A DNA stretch of 64,000 nt, taken from positions 44,278,594 to 44,342,593 of the forward strand of contig NC_059358.1 of the NCBI RefSeq assembly GCF_019703515.2, written 5' to 3'. This DNA is from Myxocyprinus asiaticus (taxonomy: Eukaryota > Chordata > Actinopteri > Cypriniformes > Catostomidae). Each line of letters begins with the position of its first letter. Position 1 is the stretch's first letter. Below, one piece after another: positions 46,712-61,288 of this stretch. Made by a program: the position numbers and the translations under genes. The notes beneath the pieces were generated by a model that saw nothing but the letters and a program-made list of their open reading frames with translations, was not told the DNA's origin and ran no database searches.

Positions 46712-47146
46712 CAGGGGTAGCTCAGTGGTAAAGACGCTGGCTACCACCCCTGGAGTTCGCTAGTTCGAGTCCCAGGGCATGGTGAGTGACTCCAGCCAGG
46801 TCTCCTAAGCAACCAAATTGGTCCAGTTGCTAGGGAGGGTAGAGTCACATGGGGTAACGTCCTCATGATCGCTATAATGTGGTTCATTCTCGGTGGGGCG
46901 CGTGGTGAGTTGAGCGTGGTTGCCGCGGTGGGTGGCGTGAAGCCTCCACACACGCTATGTCTCCGTGGCAACACGCTCAACAAGCCATGTGATAAGATGT
47001 GCGGGTTGACGATCTCAGACGCGGAGGCACCTGGGATTCGTCCTCTGCCACCCGGACTGAGGCTAATCACTACGCGACCACGAGGACTTAAAAAGCACAT
47101 TGGGAATTGGGCATTCCAAATTGGGAGAAAAAAGGAAAAAAAAAAT
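46712..47146 (+). repeat. full-length tRNA-derived SINE
   Basis: Starts GGGGTAGCTCAGTGGTAAAG (box A, 46715 on) with AGTTCGAGTCCCAGGG (box B, about 46762) 45 bases later, a near-perfect pol III promoter from a tRNA. The body has CCTAAGCAACCAAATTGG and GTGGCAACACGCTCAACAAG. The tail TTGGGAATTGGGCATTCC, AAATTGGGAG leads to an A-rich end at 47146. It is the best preserved SINE here. A 133-codon ORF across it (46865-47266) is chance. A truncated inverted copy lies at 10914-10971. Confidence 0.85.
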
Positions 47147-50109
47147 TACCTACATAAGATAAGATGGGTGGATGGATGGATACTGCCAAGTTCTGCCTTT
47201 TGTGTCATTTTTCAAAACTGTTTTGCATCCAGTGAATATAACTTCATTGTTCTTCCTCGATTGTGATATATATTATGTTGATATTGCTTTTGTCTCTCCA
47301 TAAAATGTGTCATTTCTCCATAAAACAGTTTAACCAAGAACAGAACTTGGCTTAATTAAATGTGACTGGTGGGCAGACACTGGCTGTGAATGAAAACACT
47401 CACTCCTTAATTAATTCTTTTTATAGTGAATGCTACAGAATCGGATCAATTTCAGACTGTTCTGAAGGGAACTAACCAGTTGATTACAGTCACCTGTGAT
47501 TGTTCAATGACATGCTGCAGCTGCGAAAAGATAAAACAATTTTATCTTTCACAGTGTGTGCCGCAAACAGTCCTGCATGAAAATGCGATTGAATTCTCTT
47601 GAACGGTCTTGACAAGAGAAGACGTCTCCATTTAGCTGCCTGGCATCTCTTTCCCTTCCCAAAAATGAATAGTGAACTCACTGTTACCACATCCTGTGTT
47701 ACCGCCTTTGCATGCTACTTATAGACAGTTTTTCATTCTATGACCCTGCTCAATTAAAACCTGGATCGTATCTGCCTGCACATGACATTTCATCTGTAAT
47801 TACTGGTTTCAGATTTCAGATTTCACTATGCATCACGATGCATCATAATCGTTAGGTAGAGAATCGAAATTGAATTGAATTGTTGTCAGAGTGAATTGTC
47901 ACACCCCTACTTAATACAGGTATGTCTTTTAAATTCATATCTACATTATGTCAGCAGTGAATCCACAGCAACTTTCTAAAGAGAAAATAATGCATATAGA
48001 AGCATGTTAAAGCATTTGCTATTATTAAAGATTCTGGACAGGGCAGAAAACTGCATTGAAACTGATTTCTAAATTCAGTTCAAGGATGAATGTTAATAGT
48101 TGATGTGTGAGTTCTATTCTCTGGCAGCAGAGTGCTTTGCATCTTCTCTCTGGCTTGGAGCGTGTCATTTTCTGGCTAAAGTGGAAAATGCAGTCAGGGC
48201 TGGAAGTGTGTCACAGTTTGTTTGATGATACACGTGGATGGTGAGGGTCACCTTGATAAGGTGATTGATCAGAAGCACTGCATGCAATAAATAGCGCAGT
48301 CCTGAAATAACTACTGTACATAACTGCTGATGCTGGTGTACTGATTTTGACATAATCAAAACATATTTATCTGTGTCTATAAAACCATTTGGCCAATGCT
48401 ACACTATGCTAGATTATGTCCAAGACAACATCAAATATATAAAATCACCTTTGAAAGAATGTCTAAAATTATTTTTAATGACATTCGTCCAATAACCTTT
48501 GGTTTCGTTAATTGTGGAAATGTGATTTGCACCTTCCTGAATCACTCAAGGATCTCACCAACTTTTGGGTTGCTCTTGAATAACAAAACATCATTAAGTC
48601 TTTGGAAATGCTTATAAAATCTGAGAATGTTTTCTGGTATCTGAACTGTGACAGAAAGAATGGAAGAGGAACTCATGATTCTTCAATGATTAAATGATCA
48701 ATTCAGTTTCTCCTTGATAACCCTGCAATATTAAGCAGAACCCATTCTCAAAGAACGAAACTTGTGGTTGCTGGGCAGACCCAGTCATTCATGTCTCATT
48801 TTTGATAAGTAAAAACAAAGGACAAGGGCTGTTGCTCCCATGCTTCCAAAGGAAATGCTTTCAGGGCTGGTATCCAAAGTGTAATTCAATAGAAGTAAAG
48901 CCTTTAGTTGCCTTTGGTAACTCTTAGATGTTTTAGTACGTAATTCATTGTGAGATACCAATTGCACCCACTTTAATCCACCGCTCAGTTTAGCATGAGT
49001 TTCAGTGTCTTATTAATCCTTTCCACTGACCCATCTGCAGATGAAAAACTAAAATACAGCAACCTGCTCAGGTCCATCATGAGCTGGATACATACAGGGT
49101 TCCATAATAACTCAGTGTAGCTGTTTTTAATTGCAGCACATACATGTTAAATATTGAATGGTATTGAAAGCAATTAAAAGGATAATGTCTATTAGGTCTA
49201 TTACAGTGGACTTGAGGAGCACTTCAATCATATGTAGAGGTATGGTAGGGCTGGGTGATTGTTTAAGCAGTGTGATAAAACACTTCACATCTTTATCAGA
49301 AGTTACAGACCTCTGCATCCATCGCAGACAAGTGGAAGTGGTCTTCATGACTCCCTTTCTCCAAGGTGTCCTGCCAACATGATGAGTTTGGTAACTCCAT
49401 GAACTCATCTTAGAGCAGAGGGCATGATTTCCTTCCCTTTCCACAAAGCCACATAATACACTGTAAAAATAAAATGATTCTTAATGCACCATTTGGGAAA
49501 CCTCAGCTGCCACACTAGCGGAACCCTCTGCAGATCCTTCAGAAACCCTTTAAAGGAGCTTCACATATCCTATGTATGTACTCAAGAAACCACAAAGTAT
49601 ATTTCAAGTGCCTCAAAGCCTTTTCCCTATGATGGGGCTTCTGAATAAAACGTTTAAATTTCTTTAGAGTTCTTGTAGGAACTAAGAGTATGTTTCTCAG
49701 AGAACTTTAAGGGTTAGGGCTAACCCTTGCTTGGGATATCAGTTTATTTTTACAGTTCAGGGATTATCACAAATTACTCAACAGCTTCATAAAGATTACC
49801 CTCCAACTTCAGTACTTGAACCCATCAGTGGTGCAAACAGTCAGACTCCCTCTGTTTTTTTGTTTTTGTTTTTTGTTTTTTCTCAAGTCAGTGAAAAGGG
49901 AAGACATTGTTAGCCTCCTATGATGCCAGGGCTACTGGTGTGTTAGAAAGTATTTTTCTCATGGTTTCTGTTTTCCATCTGACCCATTTACACTATTGTT
50001 TACAAGCAGTGCAGAGTTGCAACATTAGAGTACTGAACCAACAACAAAATTGGCAGCTCCAATACAATTCCTACATTCACAAGCAACCTCCCAAGTCCAC
50101 TGTATTGTG
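47147..50109. other. grik3: intron 9, late part
   Basis: No gene. ORFs at 47490, 48396, 49127/49158 and 49731 are short, often open on both strands, and lack domains. The GACGAATG/TAATCG phrase near 47820-47910 is T/A-rich and looks like old intron sequence. No repeat is recognised with confidence. Confidence 0.5.
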
Positions 50110-50430
50110 AAGTGTTACAGCCATCCATATATTTTCTATACCTGTTTATCTTATGTAGGCTCGCTGGGGGTTCTGAAGCCTAGGTTCTGGTCAGTCCATC
50201 ATGGGGCAAACATAAACAGACAAATAAATTCACACCTCTATGGCCAATTTAGAGGTTTTTTTTTTGGTTTTGTTTTTACTGTGGGGAAAACAGGAACACC
50301 CAGAGGAAACCCACACCAACACAGGGGAGAACATGCAAACTCCTCAGAGAAAAGCCCAGGGTCGGAAGGTACTCGATCCCAGGACATTCTTGCTGTTAGG
50401 CAACAGTGCTAACCACTGGGCCACCATACC
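50110..50430 (-). repeat. tRNA-derived SINE (minus strand)
   Basis: The reverse strand begins near 50430 with GGTGGCCCAGTGGTTAGCAC (box A) and has CCTGGGATCGAGTACC (box B). The body reads GGAGTTTGCATGTTCTCCCC and TGTGGGTTTCCTCTGGGTG, and it ends near ATAGAAAATATATGGAT. This is a very common fish dispersed sequence. The 120-codon + strand ORF at 50050-50412 is a chance reading of it. Confidence 0.75.
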
Positions 50431-50802
50431 AGCCACTGTTATAGCCAATATCTAGTAAATACTGTATCCCTGTGGACACCAATAATGGCCATTGTTTTAG
50501 AGGTATGCTTAATAAGTGCTGGAGATGACCACTAGGTAGGCCAATGGGATAGCAATCCCCAAATGAATGAGGGCAGAAACTCCCTTCCCATCAAGACTTA
50601 CATCAGAGAAAGATTTTTGGGATGTATATATACGGATGCATGGTTCATAGAAGTTGTTCTATATGCATCGCATCTCCAATCATGTCTTTACTGATAGAGT
50701 CTTTGGGTAGTAATGGCTTATCACTGGGGCTTAGCACAGCAGGAATGTGCCTATGTATTTGAGAGGACCTCCGGACTAATGTATCCAGGGCTGTGGTTGT
50801 GT

Positions 50803-50829
50803 TCTCTCTCTCTCTCTCTCTCTCTCTTT
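50803..50829. repeat. (CT)n microsatellite
   Basis: Twelve to thirteen CT units, ending TTTCTCCGG. Confidence 0.85.
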
Positions 50830-51654
50830 CTCCGGATTCCTGGCAAACATCTTACTACCTACTGCCAATGCATCCACTGCACAAGCCAATTCCAGAAACA
50901 TCTTGGGGCTCTTTTATGTGCTCAGGACTGCGTTCTTATTAGAGAGGGAATGCAGGAGGCAGGATAACATAATGACCTGTAGGACACAGTGGCAAGGTTT
51001 TTCAGAGACTTTCCCAGTGACAACATGTGTGTTTGTCTGACAGTGTTGGCTGAATGTGTTGGTTTTCAGAAAGCAAGGTGGGTTGGTATAATGGAACAGT
51101 AGGGGACTGGTTGGACTTGTAAGGGACATCTCTAGGACAACTCTATTGGGCTGCTTAAATAATGCATATCATTAAAGTTTCTTAAAGTAACAAAGCAAAT
51201 TATGAAATCAAATACAGATAAATTACTTGAAATGCATGACAGCATTTTTAAAAGTTCATAAAAATCCTTCACACTAAACTTAAAACTGCATTCAATAACT
51301 CACCCACTCTTGCATTGTTTGAACAAACAGATAGCTCTGCCCCAAACTCACACCTTTGGTTAAGCCAATGTTGCTATGCCAAACCTCTTAAAAAATTGCA
51401 ATTCCTTATGATGAATGAATGTGAAAAATACATTTAGCTTCACCATTAACGTCAAAGAGCTTTATGTATCAGACTGTAATGCTATAATCAGCAAGTCTGT
51501 GCTGTCTATGAAACTTCCTTCAGTTTACCCACTCAATCAGTTGTGAGTAGGGATTGCTTTTACCCAATTAGGTGTACGTACACTGTGTAGAGTGAAAGAA
51601 AAAAACTTAGCTCATTTGAAGCTGCTTCTCATTTGACATTTTGTATTTGTACAG

Positions 51655-51858
51655 GAGGAGCCATATGTCATGCTCAAGAAGTCTGACAAGGCACTCATCG
51701 GCAATGACCGCTTTGAAGGCTTCTGTATTGACCTGCTTAAAGAGTTGGCCAGCATTCTTGGATTTTCGTACGAGATCCATCTGGTGCCAGATGGGAAATA
51801 TGGTTTTCAGGATGACAAAGGCCAGTGGAATGGCATGATAAGAGAGCTCATGGAACAT
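51655..51858 (+). CDS. grik3: grik3 exon 10 (ligand-binding segment S1)
   Basis: 204-bp phase-0 exon after a 15.7-kb intron, acceptor TTGTACAG, donor GTGAGT. It reads [60 protein letters not shown], and MIRELMEH. This is the core of S1 in the extracellular clamshell that binds glutamate and kainate. The EEP glutamate and the GKYG tyrosine (Tyr488 in mature GluK2 numbering), which contacts ligand, are present. Two positions are odd: LIGNDRFEG where kainate subunits have LYGNDRFEG, and KYGFQDD where they have KYGAQDD. The following exon with the PL-IT-VREK ligand-contact motif was not found and must lie beyond 64000. Confidence 0.95.
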
Positions 51859-54060
<2,202 letters not shown>

Positions 54061-54729
54061 AGAGATGCTGTAGTGTGTTAGTCAGCTTTCTGAAGATAAT
54101 GTCATTTTGGTCAAATTCATCCTATTATCTCAGTGGAAAAATAGCCGTCCAAGCGGGGGTATTCCTACCTATTTCACTTTAGCCAGTGTGCAAGTGTCTT
54201 TCACTATAGAAGTCGAAATGTCCTCCACCATTTTGAACAGTATTTCCTCTCCAATGTGGAAACTCCGGTAAGAGCTAAGCGCCTTGAGTTTGTGTAATTA
54301 ATCAGTCTGTTGTGTCTCTCAGCTGTGATGAGCCTTAATGCTGAAGTTGTTATTTTAAAGCCGTTTAAAGCTATTTCCTAGCTTTAGTAGTGTAGTAGTA
54401 ATACAAGCAATCATGTAGTGCTGATGAATGAAAACACTGACTGATGCTGACTCACTTCACATCACAAACTGGCTCATATTACACACGAAAATAGTCTTTT
54501 GCCTCCACCTGCTGGCTAAAATATGTAATGTCACAAAATGAAATGTAAAGAGACAGATAGCTCTTAACACATCTGCACTGCTCTTACACTTTAGTTTATA
54601 ATGGCACAAACACAAGCGGAGTGATTCAAACAGTGAAGCGTTGGAGTGCTGATGGTGTGACACCATCAATACTTATAGAACGTTTCTCTTCCAATCAGAT
54701 TCGAGGACCAGAACTAACTGTTGTGTGTG

Positions 54730-54871
<142 letters not shown>

Positions 54872-54879
54872 TATATTTA

Positions 54880-55865
54880 TACTGGCAGCCAAAAGTTTGG
54901 AATAATGTACAGATTTTGCTGTTTCGGAAGGAAATTGGTACTTTAATTCACCAAAGTGGCATTCAACTGATCACAAAGTATAGTCAGGACATTACTGATG
55001 TAAAAAAAAACAGCACCATCACTATTTGAAAAAAGTAATTTTTGATCAAATTTAGACAGGCCCCATTTCCAGCAGCCATCACTTCAACACCTTATCCTTG
55101 AGTAATCATGCTAAATTGCTAATTTGGTACTAGAAAATCACTTGCCATTATATCAAACACAGTTGAAAGCTATTTGGTTTGTTAAATGAAGCTTAACATT
55201 GTCTTTGTGTTTGTTTTTGGGTTGCCACAGTATGCAATATACTGGCATGTCTTAAGGTCAATATTAGGTCAAAAATGGCAAAAAAAGAAAAAAGAAACAG
55301 CTTTCTCTAGAAACTCGTCAGTCAATCGTTTCATCAATACATCAGAGTCTCTAGTTTGAGAAACAGATGTCTCACATGTCCTCAGCTGACAGCTTCATTG
55401 AATTCTACCCGCTCAACACCAGTTTCATGTACAACAGTAAAGAGAAGACTCAGGGGTGCAGGCCTTATGGGAAGAATTGCAAAGAAAAAGCCACTTTTAC
55501 AACAGAAAAACAAAAAGAAAAGGTTAGAGTGGGCAAAGAAACACAGACATTGGACAACAGATAATCGGAAAAGAGTGTTATGGATCTTAACTCATTGAGC
55601 TTTTGTGGGATCAGCTAGGCTGTAAGCTGGACAGCTAGAATGCCAAGGATCTGCAAAGCTGTCATTGCTGCACGTGGAGGATTTTTTGATGAGATCTCTT
55701 TGAAGTAGTTTAAGAAGTTCTGAACATTTATTTTTTTTTTTTGTAATTTTTCACATTATTAATGTCCTGACTATACATTGTGATCAGTTGAATGCCACTT
55801 TGGTGAATAAAAGTATCAATTTCTTTCCATAAGAGCAAAATCTGTACAGTATTCCAAACAGTGTA
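54880..55865 (+). mobile_element. internally deleted Tc1-like transposon
   Basis: The left end TACTGGCAGCCAAAAGTTTG and the reversed right end TACACTGTTTGGAATACTGT open inverted repeats of at least 100 bp that share AGATTTTGCT, ACTTT-ATTCACCAAAGTGGC, ATTCAACTGATCACAA and TAGTCAGGACATTA. TA lies at both boundaries. Total length is about 986 bp against some 1.6 kb for complete fish Tc1 elements. The internal transposase is truncated (next entry). Confidence 0.85.
55270..55720 (+). pseudogene. Tc1-like transposase remnant
   Basis: From about 55270 the + strand reads MAKK-KK, LS-ETRQSIVS and, in the open stretch 55356-55598, SLNSTRSTPVSCTTVKRRLR, GAGLMGRIAKKKPLL, and KKKRLEWAKKHRHWT. This is the second helix-turn-helix and linker of Tc1 transposases. 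The DDE catalytic core is gone. The sequence jumps from RKRVLW to a C-terminal-like GAFVGSARL...CQGSAKL reading near 55595-55660. Frameshifts are present. Non-functional. Confidence 0.7.
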
Positions 55866-55880
55866 TATTTGCAGTACATA

Positions 55881-56439
55881 TACATTGCCGTTCAAAAGTT
55901 TGGGGTCATTTGACTGAAATGTTTCTCATGATCTTAAAAATCGTTTGATCTGAAGGCATATGCTTAAATGTTTGAAATTAGTTTTATAGACAAAAATATA
56001 ATTGTGCCAACATATTAATTTATTTCATTACAAAACTAAAATTTTATAAAACAATAAAAATAAAATAAAAATTAAAAAATTAAAAGTTTTTTGAAATTGA
56101 TGACTTGGACCGAATAATAAAGAAAAGCAGCTAATAAGTGCCCAGCATAGATGAGAACTCCTTTAATACTGTTTTAAAAGCATCCCAGTGTGATACCTCA
56201 AGAAGATGGTTGAGAAAATGCAAATTCTAAGCATAGAGTGGCTACTTTGAAGATGCAGAAAATATAACATATTTTTTATTTATTTTAGTCACAACATAAT
56301 TCCCATAATTCCATTTCTGTTATTCCATAGTTTTGATGACTTCACTGTTATTCTAAAATGTTAAAATAAGATAAAAAAAAATAACAAAAATAAAAATAAA
56401 GAATGAGTAAGTGACCCCAAAATTTTGAATGGCAGTGTA
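55881..56439. mobile_element. Tc1-type MITE
   Basis: The left end TACATTGCCGTTCAAAAGTT and the right end, reversed, TACACTGCCATTCAAAATTT, both followed by TGGGGTCA, with TA at the boundaries. The 559-bp interior is AT-rich and non-coding. The ends differ from those of the neighbouring element at 54880-55865, so these are two separate insertions 15 bp apart. Confidence 0.8.
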
Positions 56440-58890
56440 TATGCAATATCAAGACATCATATTTATTGATGGAATACATGGATTTTTTAATTTTTAAAAG
56501 CTAAACTATGACCAAAATTATAAAAAAATAAATAAAAAAAACTAATTATAAAATATAAATGAAATCTCTGATCTCTGATCTCTGTTTATTTATTTCTATA
56601 TTTTTTGTTCCCTAGTGGGGTTAATTTTTCTTAACCACTGGCAAATTGTTTTTCCTTGTTTTAAGAATGTACCTCACTAAATTGTGTTACATTTATGCTT
56701 AAAACAAGAGAATTTCCCAATGGGTTATGAAAAATAAGCTTAATTTAAGATACTATGTTCTTTACTAGTCTTATTATCTAACATAATTTTGCTTCTCATT
56801 TAAATGTATCTTCTTTTTTAGAATGTTTGCATATTGTACATGACAAACCAGAGCCAATTTTTATTTAAGGTCATGTGTTTGTTGAACAGGAATAATGACT
56901 TTAGATCTTCATTTATTAATGGCAGGTTACACACCAAGAGGTGACAGGACAAATTGGCTTGGCAGTTGCTTGTGAAAATGTCAAATATGATAAACAAGCA
57001 CACTTATGATAGCTATCAAGACTAAACAGCTCACAGCTTTACCTGGTCATGATCTCATGCCATTTTTAATGATTGCTTTTCTATAAATACTCTCTAAAGT
57101 GTTTTAGTTTCTTGTCAAAGTCTTGAGCCTCGGGCTCAATGTGATAGATTTGGGTGTGTAGTATACTTGAGACTGATCAGATGGCTTACATGGGATCAAA
57201 GGTGCAGTGTGTATTTTTAGGAGCACTCATTTTGCGGCTGAGTGCCCTTTTTGCTGCTGTATACATAGATAAGCTAATCAGGAATGAAAAGCAAACTAAG
57301 AAACAAGCTGCGGCACCTGACGTCACAGGCTGCCACATGAGGCTGGGCTAGATAGACTGTTTTCATGCGAGTAAACTTAAAACCATATCTCTGAAGGAGG
57401 AATTATGGACTCTGTGTTTGAGCCCCTCATGAAAACAGTTTAAGACTTGAGTGCAGACGGACATTTTTAAATGAAATGAGATTTTCGAAGTTATTTCCAT
57501 GAACTTCGAATGGCTTTTCAGGTTTCCTTGCCATCCTTGTGCCAAAATAGGCTGCAGGAAACATGCATTCTGTCTACATTTACAGACAAGAACTTCGTTG
57601 TTCACGAGTCCTTGTTGTGAGCACCTAGGCAAGAGAGAGGCTGTTATTAATTGCCCTTGTCAAAGTTATTTATCAGCTCAATTTATTTTCATAAATGTTT
57701 TTTATTAGCTCTTACAGAATTTTCATTACGTCGGTATTGTTCTTTAGTGTGTTATTGCTGCTGTGACATGTATTTCGCGTGACTCCAATGAGGCCGCCGG
57801 ATAGATTTAAAGAAGACGACAAGCAAACACTTTAGGATAGGGTTGTTTTCACCCGATAAGTGCCATTAAATCATAGGGAGATACATTTTAACTGTCACCC
57901 TACATGTTCACATAAATCATCGTTTCATAACTGAATTACTAAATGCCTTTGCCCTAGCACATCTATTTAACGCATGTTGCTCTTGTAGGTATATCAAAAT
58001 AAGTCAGGCCTCCGCATCCATCTTTGTAGGTCACCAAACCCCAAACCAAAGGATAAGCAGGAACGTGGAAGAAACTGAAAACCCAACTCATATTTTAGGG
58101 ATCGTCATCCCCTCTTGAAAAGGAAATCATAGCTAAATAATAGGGTCATATGCCATTCAGAACTGAAGTATTGAGAATGGCTTTTAAATTATAATTCAGC
58201 TCCTGAATTTGAATTGAGGTAGCAACATGATGCAGAATTAATTAAAATTTGGAATTAAAATGTAATGAAATTAAAATAAATTCATATAGTACTGGTGCAA
58301 GAAAAAAAAAAAATCTATAGTTTCAATGTAGGGTACTTTCAGAAAAGTTGCATGATATTAGTAATCAGTGTTTGCAATGCCACCTTCAGAAATTTGAACT
58401 AAATTAAATTTTATGGGCCATGATAAAAGAACACTTCATTTTCCGGAGTGATTTAATTTATTCAATAAACTACATAATCAGTACATTCAAGTTATCTTAA
58501 CACAGTGTGGGGGACATTTTATATTGAGGGCCAAATTACCCAAAATTAAATCATGAAATAAATATTTAAATATTTAAATACATAATGAAATTGTAAAAAA
58601 TAAATAAAATAAATAATCATTAAATGAGTTATTAAATGAATCGTCACCAAACATTTTAGCATTAGTTTGCATCCATTTTCATTTTTGCATTATCTTTGAG
58701 TTGATTTTTCGTTTAAGCATGACCTTTGTGTCTTTTCATTTTTATTTTCAACGTGTGCCACTAGCCTACAAATTATTTTAGTGAAGCTAGTGGCACAAAT
58801 TAGGCTACACTTCAGCTTTAATCAAATACTGAGCTGAAGAATAAATTAATGTCATAAGTACTGCTGTGTTATGAACTGTAGGACACACAC
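56440..58890. other. grik3: intron 10, middle part
   Basis: No gene. AT-rich at 56460-56620 and 58200-58660. The block 57170-57720 is less AT-rich, with ORFs on both strands but no domain. A 14-bp GTGCCACTAGCCTA / TAGTGGCACAAATTAGGCTA inverted pair lies at 58756-58807. Confidence 0.5.
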
Positions 58891-59290
58891 TTACGTTTCC
58901 TCCTTTTTTTCTGAAAGTGGCCACAATTCCCACTCCAGAGCTAAAGGTCAGGGTGGGGGAAGGCACTAAATGATGCAACAGGCATTATTATACTTGATTT
59001 AGTAATAATTGATGACCCCATTAATCATCCAGTCATGCCAGTGTTAGCATGTCATTTCTCCCTGTTACAGTAATTAATCTTTGCTCCGGTGGATCAGCTG
59101 GAAGGTTACATACCAGCGCTGGCTCATTGTCTCACTGTACTAACTTTGACTTGGCCAATGTAGGACCCTTTAATAAATTTCACAGTCCTGAGCACTTTTC
59201 CAAGCTGAATCATTGTTGTTACGACCTGACAAGCAAAGACAAAGTCCTGAAAGGATTATCAGGGATGATACTGACATTGTCCATGAGCTA
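58890..59290. other. non-repetitive block, possible conserved noncoding element
   Basis: Balanced base composition with dense homeodomain-type words (TAATAATTGATGACCCCATT, AATCATCCAGTCATGCC, CAGTAATTAATC) and no link to any repeat in the window. The + strand ORF at 59049-59291 has no domain. It is a guess from appearance that it could be regulatory. Confidence 0.2.
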
Positions 59291-60199
59291 ATATTAACAA
59301 TTTATCTTAAACTTGGCTTTTGTGTAACTACCTCTTACTTATGCAAATGTATTTGTTTTTATAAAATGGGTGAGCCCAGATATATGATTATGATTAATTA
59401 TTCATATTTCCCTTTTGTGCTAATTTGCTACATATTATGGTAGAGAATGTGGACATCATTTTAAACACTGTTTGCAAGTGACCCAGAAATCAGTCTTGTG
59501 TGTTTGTCCCATAAGTTTTATTAACATCTTATACATGCATACCCGTTTCTGATAAAATCAGATAAAACTATAGCTTGAATGCGCCTTCCTATGTACGGTA
59601 GAACATTTTTCAATGCTATAATGCATGTTTAAATCGTACGATAAGAAATTAACCTGATATTAGCGAAGAAATCCTAATTTCAGTTGTTAATAAATCTCAG
59701 ATTAGCGGCATGAATTAAACTGAGTGACGAAGAAATCTCACTACAGTATTGTTAATGGTGATTTGAGGGACGCTCCTCATTTCTCAGAATGTGTTACATA
59801 TCATTGTATTCATATTGATCCGCTCATGTGAAACAATTGTGTCGAACTAATGGTGTAATTCTAGCCTAGCTAACTAGTAATTCGCCATTGTCTGTGAACT
59901 GAATGTGCTCTTTTGATTTGTGAAAGAGTTGCATGTGACGTCATGACTGACTGTGCTTGATTTTCCCATGCAAGTTTACAGCGACTCAAATGCTGCTCCA
60001 TTTGTGGTGCTGTGGGCGTGCAGTGGTCTCTTAGCAATGCATGACCCCGGAAGGTGTGAGCAGGCTTTTCTGGTTCAATCTGATAACAGCGCAGCACGTC
60101 ACAGACCTTCGTGTAAACAAACAAACCGCATGTAGCCAAAAGCTAGCTCTTTAGCAGCCCTACATGCATACAAGTTAGAGCCCTTTACATCAACCGTTA

Positions 60200-61280
60200 G
60201 CTGTTAGCATCTGACTAACACTTAGATGCGGTGTGAGTATAATGTGTTAAACCACTCCTCTCTCTGCCCTCCTCACTCTTGGTTTCACCCTCTGTTTGAG
60301 CTCTCATATGCTTCTCTGTCTCAATTAGATCGGTCCTTCCCCATATACTTTGGGTTTATTTGTGTTATTTTTATTTTTATTTTATTCCTCTATTTTATTT
60401 TGTTTCATTTATTTACTTTTGTGTTAGCCTGAATATCCCTATTCAGCTAAGTTGAATTTAATTAAATTAGAAATTTAATTAAATCAATTTGTTTATTCAT
60501 CTTTCCTTTTATTTTTCTAGAGCTATAAGGACATTCTACTTTTACTTTTACCTTATTTTAGTTATTTTAACATCACCATCTTCCCTCTCGGCATAGGATT
60601 ACAGTAGTTCTAGCAACCGATGTTTCCATAATGAGCTATAAAGCTTATTAGTAGCCTAATTCCTGTCTCTTCTCTACCCCTCCTCACTCCTTAGCGCCAG
60701 GCCTAGTACATGGAGTACGGTTACCATTCAATGCACTCTAGGCCCCGTAGAGAACTAGAAACACTTCCTATTGTTTCTGTTTATTGACCTTGAGGTGTTT
60801 GATGTGTCCCTGCCAGCTTAGCTAACAGTCCCCCTAGGATTTATGAGTCTACTGCAGCATCACTCGAACCAGTGACACCTGCTTAGCCATATCTCCTAGC
60901 TTGAACTAAATAGGGAAAACCATCCTTTCTTCCTTTCTCTTTCTGATTTCATCTTATTGTTTTATTTCAGCTTTGTTTTATTTGTTACCCTCATAGTGAC
61001 CAAACCTGTGAGAACCATCAGTATTTTGAGTAATAGTTTGATGACATATGTAGCCCCAGACATTAGCTGACCCCCGCTTACAGCCTGTCAAAAAAAATAC
61101 TCAAACCTTTTATTTGTGTTCACCAACATAAAATCTTAGCACCCTGCCTTACTTGCTGCCCCACATCAGCTATTCACACCTTACACGGCCCACATAGCCG
61201 TTCCCCCCACACAGATAGCTTACCACCTCTGTATGAACTTGCATTTGCCTTTGCCATTTCTCTCTCGTGTTCCCACAAGT
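60200..61280. other. region upstream of the LTR-element gag, origin unclear
   Basis: C/T-rich, T-rich and mixed sequence with no gene. It may be the leader of the LTR element downstream, but no sequence matching the LTR start at 63538 was found here, and no TG...CA boundary or primer-binding site could be recognised. Confidence 0.35.
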
Positions 61281-61288
61281 GTGCCAGC

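Noticed and set aside
46712..46785. Functional tRNA gene
   Set aside because: Boxes A and B are good, but the sequence continues into a SINE body and does not fold into a full cloverleaf with a matching acceptor stem by eye. The other tRNA-like heads are poorer still.
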